Assembly: GCF_905220565.1 (NCBI RefSeq)
Contig: NC_059407.1
Location: 1,674,001 to 1,738,000, forward strand
DNA length: 64,000 nt
Reading direction: 5' to 3'
Origin: Melitaea cinxia
Lineage: Eukaryota; Arthropoda; Insecta; Lepidoptera; Nymphalidae
This document shows, one piece after another, positions 38,701 through 50,700 of this stretch. Positions within the stretch are counted from its first letter, which is position 1. The number at the start of each line of letters is the position of its first letter. The notes below the pieces were generated by a model. That model saw only the letters and a list, made by a program, of their open reading frames with translations. It was not told where the DNA came from and did no database searches. Made by a program: the position numbers and the translations under genes.

Positions 38701-41700
38701 TAAAAGATTCATGAAAACTACGAGCGACAGTAATACTAATATTATAAAGAGGTAAAGTTTTTAAGTTTGTTTGTATGTAGGGGGTAATCTTCGCAAATAC
38801 TGATCTGGTCATGAAAATTCTTTCACTAACAGAAAGCTACACTATTCAGGAGTGATATAGGCTATATTTTATTGTTATTGAACAAAACATTCAGTGAAAA
38901 GTAAAAAGTATACTAAATTAAGTCGGAGAAATACGAGCGAGACGAAAACTTTACTATATATTTGCATCACAAAAATAATCATTAACGCCCAACGAAGTGG
39001 ACACGAGTCGGCTAGTGTATATAATATCTACTACATTTATTTTATAGTCAGTTCATATTTGTTTGTTTTTTTTTTTGTTTTTTTTTTTTTTATATATATA
39101 ATACGAACTCAAAAAGTATTCACTCATTTAATAAAACATTTTAATTTCAAGCATCATGGTATTCGTTCTAAAGGAGTACACTCCAGTCGCAACTTTGCTT
39201 GGAGCTAAATTTAATTATAAAAAATAGCAGTTCTTAAACAAAGTCAAAAACAACTCGCTTATACTCGTAAGCTACTGATGATAAAATGAAAAAAATTAAT
39301 AGTCATCGCATGACTCGTTTACTTCATTGAAGGTATAACAAAGATTGCATAGCGATTATATATCATTAAAATGAATCCGTCGCATTTACCAGCCATTATT
39401 ACTATATTTTAACAAAACTTTTATTACGTTTCAGACATTTTAATGACGTGTTTATAAGGAAATCACGTGTTGAACTGATTCATTTGTAATTTTATTAATT
39501 ATTTATTTTTGCATTACGTATTCTAGATTGATGTAATAACGCTGATAATTTATTTGTTTATCTGTTCGTTAATTTTAAAAATTATTAGCTACAAAAATAT
39601 TTTTGAATTATTCACCTTTTTATCACGAAATAATAGGCTTTATAATATAACTCTGACTATAAATATAATTTGCAAGATGGGTGCAGTAATCATATATACC
39701 AACCAGCCAACGAACTAACCAACAAGCCAGCCAACCAGCCAGTCAACCAACCAACCAACCAAGTAATCAACCAACTAACCAACCAATCAAATAACCAAAC
39801 AGCACATGAACCAACCAACCTATCAGTTAATTAGTTGGTTGGTTTTTTTTTTCAGTTTGGTTAAATGTTTAACTGGGAGAGAATATCACTAGACATTAAT
39901 TTAGCTTTTTGTTCCATAAATTTTAAATTATTAGTCGATAGTGTTTCAATAAATAAATAAATTCGAATGATTAAACAACAAATAAAGCAGTGACTTAATA
40001 ACTAATATTTCATACTGATCAACTCATTTATCACCTCGTATAAAGATATTAGAAACTCGAATCTTCGAATGTTCGAGTTATGTTTCGAGGTCATATTTCT
40101 AAACACGTGTTGCAAATTTATTTATCTATCAATAGCTGTCTCCCACAGTTTTAGTCACGTTCATTTGAGGGAAAAATAGCCTTTAACCTTTTTCAGTAAA
40201 TGCGCTATCCAACACAAAAATAATTTTTCAATTCGAACCAGTAATTCCTGAAACAAACTTTTCAGCTTTATAACATCAGTATAGGTGTATAGATTTGCTC
40301 GCAAAAATTCTCGTATTGAATAGAAATCGGTTGGTTATTTCATATAGCTATAGAGACGGTAAGAACTCGCACACGGTAAACGCGTTTTTTGACGTAAATC
40401 CCTATTTCGCGGGAATTCCGTGTCAAAAAGTAGCCTATATGCTGCTCCACAATCTTCTCTATCGTGCAGAGAAAGTCCAATAAATATCCGTTCAGTTGTA
40501 CCGAAGATTATCTCGTACAAACAGTAATGTCAGTAAGTCTCGTACAGACAGACAGACGAAAATATTAAAATTGTTTCTTTATGTTCTACCATTATGTAAA
40601 TAACTAAATGCACTAGATAAAACACAGTTATTTTGAAATCACAGACAGATACTTAATTCTATTTATATGTAAATTATTAATGGTAAATAATACATTAATA
40701 CATTAATACAATACAATAATAAAATATATTAATACATGTGAAGCAAAAACTTTGTACCCCTTTTTACTCCGCCAACGGAGGGGTCTGGAAACTTGCACAC
40801 TTATAAATTATATAGAGTCGGAGTGCGGAATGCTATTTTCTTTTAAATTATGCATAAAAATACATTAAATCATTTAAAAAAAAACATTATACACACTACA
40901 CTGTATTTGACACACACACGTATATTATATTCTTTTGTTTATTATTATAGAAGTATATTCTTGACACCAACTTTAATAATGTTCAAACTTATAATTGGTC
41001 GAATTTCGACCAATTGGGGACCACTAGTAATAACAAATTGATTTCGATCAAATTTAGATATTAATCGATTCAATTTTTCCCTGTACACATTTTTGAAGAT
41101 AAAAATATAAAAATGTTTATTTTACATAAATTTAACGCCAATAGACACACATCCGTTTTAAATATATATTTTAATCAAAAAAAAAATGATTTATAAAAAT
41201 AGTTAAAAACACTATTTTAATTAAGTCAAATTCTTGTAATAATGCTTTTTCATTTAAAGAAGGCTTTGAACAACTATCAATGTCAAGATGAAGGTTCTTT
41301 CTATTATTATTATTATTATAGCCGTAAAGCGCGTTTCACGGTCAAAAAGAACACATTTTCTTTCGTAATACAGACAGATTGACATTTCTTAAAGATCATT
41401 AAAAGAACGTGTTTTCGAAAATAACTGTATAACCGCAGCTTTTTATATAGACTAGCTCTCTGTTCGCGACTTCGCTCATTTGCATTATATGGTTTTGGTT
41501 GATCCATTTTCTACCGTTAAAATTTGTTACTTAGTGATGATGTACAATTGTATTGGTTAAAAAAGTTTCAAAATCAATAAGTTTTGAGTTTATTAATTAT
41601 AAATACACCAACGCCGACGCCGCGTTGGTGCAACGGTCACAGCCATGGATTGTACCTGTTGCGCTGGCTCAATGTAACCTGTTATCATACAAATTTAAGG

Positions 41701-44700
41701 TCAATTTGTAGATCTATATACATTTTATATTGTATTATTTTGCAAGAGATCGTTAAAATAAAAGTCTCACGATTCATTCATTTTTGTTATTTTTTCTTAA
41801 TAAGCATTTCCAAAAAAGGAATTATTGCACAATTAAAAATATTTACAAGGTCCGAACAACATTTTTTATGAAGATCATTTTTTAATGTGGGCGAAAGAAA
41901 GAGAAACCAGATATCATTGTCTCTCTCTCTATCAGATAGAATATTTAGTCTTTAAGTCTCAAAACGAAGAAACGAGTAATTGCAACCTCGAAACCTTTCA
42001 CAATTATATAAAGCTACTACATTACGTTTTACGTTGCGACATTGAACTTTGATTTTTTATAAAAATGATTGTTTTTTTTTCGTCTCCGACTCTTTAAACC
42101 GAGAACGTGTTACGTGACTGCCCATAAAAGGAATGTTATATTTTCAGGGTTTATATATTTATCAACCATATGTACCGCGCGAATTCGCGTTGATTTTCAA
42201 GAATAGTTTTCGTAAATTAAGCAATCAAAAAAGGCACTAGTCCTTTATTTACGAATGTTGAACTACCATCATCACTTCAACCTATCGCAGTCCACTGCTG
42301 GACATAGACCTCCCCAAGTTCGCGCCAAAAATGGCGTCAACTCATATGTGTTGCCAATGTCACCACGCTGGGCAGACGGGTTGGTGACCACAGGGCTGGC
42401 TTTGTCGTACCGAAGAAGCTGATGCATGTCTTCTGCCTGTGTATTTCAAACCCAGCAGTTGGATTGTTATCCCGCCATCAGTCGGCTTTTTAAGTTCCAA
42501 GGTGGTAGTGGAACTGTATCACCTCTTAATTCCTTTTACGATACTCACGGGAAGAGAGGGGGTATATTCTTGTTGCCGTAACTACACAGCCCTACTGTTG
42601 AACTACCGCGACGTTATAACTTAAGATCGTTAAGTATTTTGTTCGCGACACACCGCAAGGCTTAACGTCGTGTCGCCCACTTAAAATTAGATCATCTGGC
42701 TGTATTAAATTTTTTTTTTCTACAAGAAAATTAATTAAACTTTTTGATCCTTGAAAAAAATATATAAGTTCTTTTCAAATGTGAATGATAAATGCGTACG
42801 ATAGCGCATTAATTCGTAGCGTAATTTGTTCGTCTCACGATGCAACGTTCCGCGTCGTGTAGCTTACTTCAATCAAATATAACCCCATACTAATGAATTT
42901 ATTTCTCTTTTTCAGATAAGTCTCTGCCAATAGTGGAAGCACCTCTCGAACCTCCGGAGGAGTCGCACGCAGCGCAGTGCTCGTGCCCAAACTGTGACGA
43001 AGTTTTGTCGAGATTTTCAGAATGCAGTATATGCTTGGAGCCATTACAGGTAAACTATTATATTACTACTATATTACTATCAGTTAAATAAATATTAATT
43101 ATATGAAATTGCCCACTGTTGATACATATTGAAGGAGTTATATCAGAGAAAGTAGTTTTGTAAAATTTTTTTTTTTTTTTTATTACATCAGAAACAGATA
43201 AAAATTACATATTTTTAAAATTTCACTCATAATATTACAGATAAAGAAGTTTGCTTATTTTTTTTTTTTTGTTAATTTAAATTATTCTTAAGCTACTTAT
43301 TATTGTTTTAGTTAAACTTACTGAGATAGAGAATAGCATAGCTAAGGTAGGGCACAGCATAACTGCGTATAACTTGACTAGGAATGTGATGCTTCTCGTG
43401 TTGCAGGCGTATATAAGCTACGGTAATTGCCAAGCATCAAGAGAGCCATACGCTTGTTTGCCGACCTAGTTGTTTGAAAAAACAACTTATTTTTAATTTT
43501 TTTTTTTTTATTTTCCTCTGGCGAAAGAATAAAATATATTTTATTTAATAGTATATAAACTATTTGATATTATTTAAATAAGCATAAGTGCATCAGTATG
43601 TAACCAAGTGAGTTATCTAGTATTTAAATCTAAAGTTGATTGTATTTTGTCTACCACAAGCTGTGGATTCTGTGAATGTCAATTACTTTCTATAATCCCT
43701 AAAATAACAAATAAAATATTTTTTCATATCATTAAATTATGAAATTGTGAAATTAATTTTATGTAATTGATTAAATTGTGTAAGTAAGCTCTTAAGCGTA
43801 GATAGTATTAAATATATTTGAACAAACTTAATTGTATGACTATTGTAACGACGTTATTTACATAAACGTATTTTTTCCCTATTTAACAATAACTGTATAA
43901 TACCGTAAGCAGTCACAAAAGACATTATCACGATTATCTCAGAGACATATTATCCCACGAAAATCTCGAAGCTGAACTAAGGTCATCGTTTCTTGTTAAT
44001 GGCAAGGATATAAGATATAATCATTGTTTTTTTTTTTTTTTTTTTTTTTTTTATTTCACTAGGTCGGCAAACAAGCGTACGGCTCACCTGATGGTAAGCG
44101 ATTACCGTAGCTTATAGACGCCTGCAACACCAGAAGCATCGCAAGCGCGTTGCCGACCCAATCCCCAATCCACCCCAGGAGCTCTGGTCACCTTACTCAC
44201 CAACAGGAACACAATACTGTTTGAAAACAGTATTATTTTGCTGTGATCTTCTGTAAGGTCGAGGTACTACCCCAGTCGGGCTGCTCCATATTTTGAGCAG
44301 GAAATTCCTGCTGTGCCCTACCTCAGTTAAAATGAATATAATGTTTAAATGAATTTAAACAAGACATGAACGTTATCATGCAGAGCTACGTTTTAAAATG
44401 TCACTCCTGTCTGTATGATATAAAGATCACGCTACAGTATGTGCTGCACGTACCTACGTATATACATATAGATAAGTCGTATCTGCATGGACAGAACAAA
44501 CTTTATGCATTGTTAAGCAAAACATGTCCCTATTTTGATATAATACATTCGTCAAACTGAACACGTACACAGGATTACGCTGATCGTCAAAGTAATTCGC
44601 ACTTCTAATGCATACGTTCTGAGATGCGATTCTGCTATGAATATCGTGTTATAATGGCATTTCAGTAGCAAATGAAAAGCTTTGTAACGAAAACTTTTGA

Positions 44701-47700
44701 TAAGTTTTATGTAACTAATGCAACACCTATTACGAATTAGCGTTATTTTAGCGTTCTTTCTGTTTTATTTATTATTCATGTGATTGGCGAAGCCATTTAT
44801 ATCAAAGTAGCAAATTTTAGCACTATTCACTTCTATTTAATTTTTAAATAACTTTTACAATAAATAAATTTAATTCTAAATAATTGAATTATTAATTAAT
44901 ATTGAAATGTCAATTGAAGTCTTAATTATATTTGATAGCATTTCATTAAAACTATTTTTTAATACTACTAGGTCGACAAACCAGCGTACGGCTCACATGA
45001 TAGTAAGCGATTACCGTACCCTACCGTAGTATAGACTCCTGTCTATCCTACAAGCATCACAAGCGCGTTGCCGACCTATCCGAAATTCCGCCCAGGAGCT
45101 CTAGGGGCAAATTTATAAAAAATTATAACAAAATCATATCCCATAATAAAGCTCACTGATCAATAGAACACGATAAGTAGCAGAACCGCATTCCTGATTG
45201 ACAACTTTGTATACATGCAATTTGCGGATGTTTAACGCATTGTCAGCATTCGGCGTTACTACGCATGACGTGGGTAAAGAACGCATCCTGTTTGACTGAA
45301 GAATTAATCTTTACGTTTTCGGTTTATTTTTTCGGAAAATTTCATGATTTCATTTTATTTTTATTGTGAAGTTATAATTAATTAAAAATGAATTCGTACA
45401 TTTTTACGATACCCGGATTTACTAAATTCGATGAACAAGTTTTATTATTTAAAAAAAAATCTAAATATAACGTTTTCAAAAAACTTAATTTAATATGTAC
45501 ATAAAATTGGATACATTTTTCGACGAAACTTTAATAAACAAATCTTTTGTTTGTAATAAAATTTATGTTTTCTCAAGGAAAACCTCGGCCAAAAAAAATT
45601 AAAGAGGTAAATGTCACCTACGCCTTAAGCTTTCAATCGAAGACAATAACAAAAATTGCACGTGCCAAAAAAAATGATAATTTAGTTATTTCCGTGATCT
45701 TTTTTTCATTATCTATGTATCTACAAAGTATTTACGATAGAAAAAATGGTTAAAATTTAAAGACATTTAAAAATGACAAAGTAGCTTATATTTACACTAA
45801 GTATTATCTATACTAATGTTATAAAGCTGATTTGTTTGTTTGTTTGTTTAGACGCGCTATTTTATTTACCGAGAAAGGCTATATGTAGGCTATTGAAGGT
45901 AATTTAATTATAGACTAGCTATGTCCCGCGGCTTAACACAAAAATAATTCTTCGATTCGAACGAGCAGTTCCTGAGATTAGCGCGTGCAAACAAACAAAC
46001 TTTTCAGCTTTATATAAAATATTGTATAGATGTAACTTGGCTAAAAATATCCCTCATAGAATTTTATTTCAAACCAATTGCGATAAAAACATATTTTGAC
46101 ATCAGGACTAAATCTGAATTTAAAGCAAGTACCGACGGTAATAATACATTTGTCCACAGGGCTATGGGCCTTGTGTCTGCCCGTGCTGCGGGGGTGTGTG
46201 GTGTTCACGCTGCTCAAGGAAGATGTCGCGTTGTGCGTGGTGTAGAAGCACATTACGCGCGCCCGCCGCACCCTGCCTTGCACTGCAAAGACTCATCAAC
46301 GACCTTACGTTGCCATGTCGAAATTATAGGTAAGATTTAAACTAAATTATTGCTGCTCGCGAAGCTGGCAGCGGGCGCTGATTTAGATAAATGAGTGTGG
46401 CCGTCGACAATGCGGTGAATTAACATTATAGAGCATGAAGATATGTGATAAATATTAATGTAATGTATAAAGCATGTAGTGTGCTATAAATAGTAATTCA
46501 TAGAACATGTAGCGTGAAAAAAAACCATAGTCGTAAAAACTTATCTGAACTATTAACCTACATACATATAAATATATATTTTTCACGATCAGTTTTAGAC
46601 TCACCATCGGATTAGAGACAATAAGCTTTAATTTGTAATTTGAAGAATGCAGTGTTATAATACACCTCAACGTTTTGACTTAAGAGCCAGTGGATGTTTA
46701 AAATAAACGGAATTATTTAATATCCTGCTATGGTAAATTATCTCTTTTCTATATAGACGGGTTAGAGCGTGATGTAACAAAAATGAATTTGTAGTTACCA
46801 TTCAAAAGAGCTTATGGAACTTGAATGATTCTGCTTAGCTAGGTTTGCAGATAGTTTCCCAATCATGAGAACCAACCGGAATTTACAGCTTTCAGTGCTT
46901 TTCGAGTTACAATAAGTTCAATTGCAAAAATCTGCTCAAAATCAGCGAATGTGGAAATGAGGCAATAACTGAACCAGAACGATACGAGTAAATAAAGAAA
47001 AAAATGCTAGTTTTATACAACTTATACATGTATAAGAGTAAGTACTAGGCGTATTTTTATCATTGCATTATATGAATCAGCGATCTAAAATACGCTGGAA
47101 AAATCTTATGCTGATCATAATCACATTTTTACCTAAAATAAAAAAAAATGAAAATTAGGTAAATATAAATTAATATATTTTATGTTGACAAACCAATTGA
47201 CAGTGTAATATAGCAGTCCGACATATTATTATCGGCATATTATTATTTAATTCAGGTAATGGATATCTAAATTACAAAGTAATATGACATCAATTACGTC
47301 AATAGACAATAAAATAATTAATTTTATGGCCTGTCATGTTTCACGACTACGAGTATAGATAATGCCTTCGAGTCTATGGACAAATATAGGCACTCTACAA
47401 AATTACAATTTAAATAATTAATAACATAGTCAAGCTTTTAAGGTCAGTTACACTTGATGTAATATACTACATAATTCCATTCACAACCCCTAATAGTTGT
47501 GAATAGAAATATCTGCCAGATGGAAAAGAATTAGTATTATTATCTTTTATCGTTTGGATACTGCAATGTGTAGGATAACTATAAATTTTTTATCGCCAAC
47601 CAAACTTTGTTACAAGAAAAAAAATGATATTTTTTGCTCAAAACATATTCTCATAATCTTTTTCGACATTATAAAATGTTTTACTAATGTTTTTATTATA

Positions 47701-50700
47701 CCGTGAAATAAAAAATATATTTTTGTATACCGTTTTAATGTACGACATTTCAGGAAAATATAAAAAATACTAAATGTAAATATGCCAGCTACAATGTTGT
47801 CGTTATTTATATCTCTTGAATTGCAAATCACGAGATACATTTGTTTATATTTATGTAGAATTTATTTAAATTTTAGTTTTAAAATGTGCCACAGATAAAA
47901 AACAAATACGATTTTTATTTTATTTTTGAAATACCTAATTAACAATTTTAGAATATTTATTTGTTATTTCAAATAATATTTAATTTATTCATTAAATTAT
48001 GCATGTCTATTCAATATTAATTTATGACTTTAAAAGCACGCGTACATATACTTAAGCACGTGCGAAACTGAGAATTAATTCGTGAAATTATTTTTTCTCG
48101 AATTCAACCGAAGATTAAGATTTATTCTTCCGAAAAACATTATTTTGTAATTTGTTTTTAGTAGTTTATTCGTACACATTTTAATTGCTTATTAGTAAGT
48201 TTAATATACTTATTTACGATATTTATAACCTATTTTTTTTTCAACATTTGTATTGGCCATAGAGATATTTGCCGTGGTCTGGGTGTTTGTGCAGTCCTTG
48301 TGGGTCTTCCCACAGTGCCTCGAAGTGCACGTTAATCTGTCGGTCCCGGTTGTTATCATGTACACCTTATAGCAATCATTACTCATAGTACTCGCCAACC
48401 CGCATTGGAGTACATTGTGTTACATAGGCGATGTAAGACCTATATTACAATTTTTCACATCGTAAAATAAATAGTTATTTCATCAGTATTGGTTACAAGC
48501 GATAAAAGTTTACTGTGCGACCATAAACGTAACGAAAAGATTTTCACTTACGAAAATGTATTCAATGTCAGCATTGGTTCGATCTATAAATTTTTTACTG
48601 TATCACTATCGGTTAGCAAATAAGTCGTTAAAGTGACGATAAAAGTTCTTGGTTGACCGCAGACCGGCGACTTTATATTGGGTAATCGTTCTTTGTCCGT
48701 TACAGTTTTTTTGTTTTTTTTTTTTTTTTTATAGAATAAATCATTACTTGGAAATACAACAGGCTATATAGAATTACGCAGTGATTCTTTAAAAAAAGAA
48801 ATGCGGATCAGTTGACGAAACCACGGGGTCGGTTAGTTATAAATGCAGTTTCATTACATTAAACCATGTACATAGCAGCGCCATCTGTAGATTAAATATG
48901 TACAGATTTAATGTTTTTGTACGATTCTCGTTAGTGTTCAATGTGACCTATTCGCCTATTTATATTTGCGCATATAAGATTAGTCTATTTTAATTTCAAA
49001 AATATTTCTAACACCCTGTAAGTACGAAGTAATAAGTACGAATGCATAGACTAAATATAGCTGGTTGTCATTTTTGTTATTCTGACAAGTATCCAAGTCT
49101 AGATGAATATTTTAGCAACGTCTAGGGCTGACTAAGAAATTAATATTTAATTTTAAACTACGATGTTTCCCGACTTTTCACAACATTGATAATGCTCAGG
49201 ATTTGTTTAGTTTAACTTGATTAACTTTTGTAGATTACAATTCTGAATGTCGGTTTAAAATTCATAGAAAGTCTACAGTCTGAGCGTGCGATAAGCAGTT
49301 TTATTGTGGGTCTGAGGTCGGTTTTGTAACTAAGCAATCTCTTAATTAAATCTGCTTTGTACTAAGTGCAATCCTTATTTCCTTTCTAAGTTATTTATAA
49401 AAGTTCCTTAATTGCGATTCTCGTATGTCCTTTACCACGATACGGAAATTCGTTTTAATTATCTTTTACTTTTGTCTGCGTAGTGATAATTAAAATAAAT
49501 CGTAAAAAGCGTTATTGTCGTATCTTATAATAAATATATCAGATTAAGGGCATATTTCATCAGTTGTGGATAACGCTATTTGATATGGATAATGAAATAA
49601 AATCGCCATATTTTACATTTCTTTTATAAATAAACTAAAAATTAAATAATGACTGATGAAATGCCATAACAGTTTAAAACATAAAATACAATTAACAAAA
49701 CATTTCGTATAAGGCACCCTCACGAATTCACTAAACTAAACAAATGAGTAACAATTTTAACAATTCGTTGACCTCTCCGCACGCCTTATTTTCGGTGATC
49801 AATAACACGGACAGTATCGTAACGGAAAACATTAAGTTTTCTAGGACATAATTAAATATGTAACAAACCATAGTGATAACCTAGATAGTTCAATAGCTCT
49901 TGAACGTCTCCAGGGCATGAAAGTCACACCGGCAGTTACCGCACGTCACGTCTAACATTATCTTTGAAATACTTGACACGTTTGATATTCTCAAAGGATT
50001 GTATAGTTTTGTTTCGAACTTACCTGGTGTATATAGTCTTATTATTCATTATATTTCAAACATTCATATACAAATAAAAAAAAATGGGATTCAAAAGATT
50101 TAATCGTCATTTTTCAGATTATAATTAAATTATCTCTTGAAAAATTAAATAGGTTAATAATTTAATTTGAAGCTACAACGGATTCGGAATGTAAATATTG
50201 CAGAGAAGAATGTAATCATGTCATTATAAAAAAGCCATCTCTTCTCTCTCTCTTCATTCTTGTTTTAAATACAGCGTCACCAAACGTTGTTCTAACGATC
50301 TTAAGCAATATAGATTAGACGCGGTTTTCATTAATATGTTGTAGTAAGCTTCACTTAACATTTGGTGTTTGTTTTGCCTATCGGTTAATTAATAAAAAAG
50401 TTATGCCAATTTAAAGAATCACGTTTAATATGTAAATACACAAACGACGGTGGTTTTCCACAATAAACCAAAAGATATATAAAAAAAAATGGTGTCCAAA
50501 TGTGTCACTATTCCTTGCGGACGAAGTTATGGGCACAGCTACTCAGAAATATAATCTTACTTAAAGGCTTATTTGAATTGTTTTAATAAAATATCGTTTC
50601 GTTGTCCACAGGCGAGGCTGCACAGAACTGCTAACGTCCAACAACAGAGCAAAGCACGAAGAAGAATGTAAGCACGACACAATGCTTTGTCCTATCACAT

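Noticed and set aside
38450..38812. 120-codon minus-strand open frame
   Set aside because: No domain, no splice context, and its 3' half overlaps a family E fragment; composition is like the intron around it.
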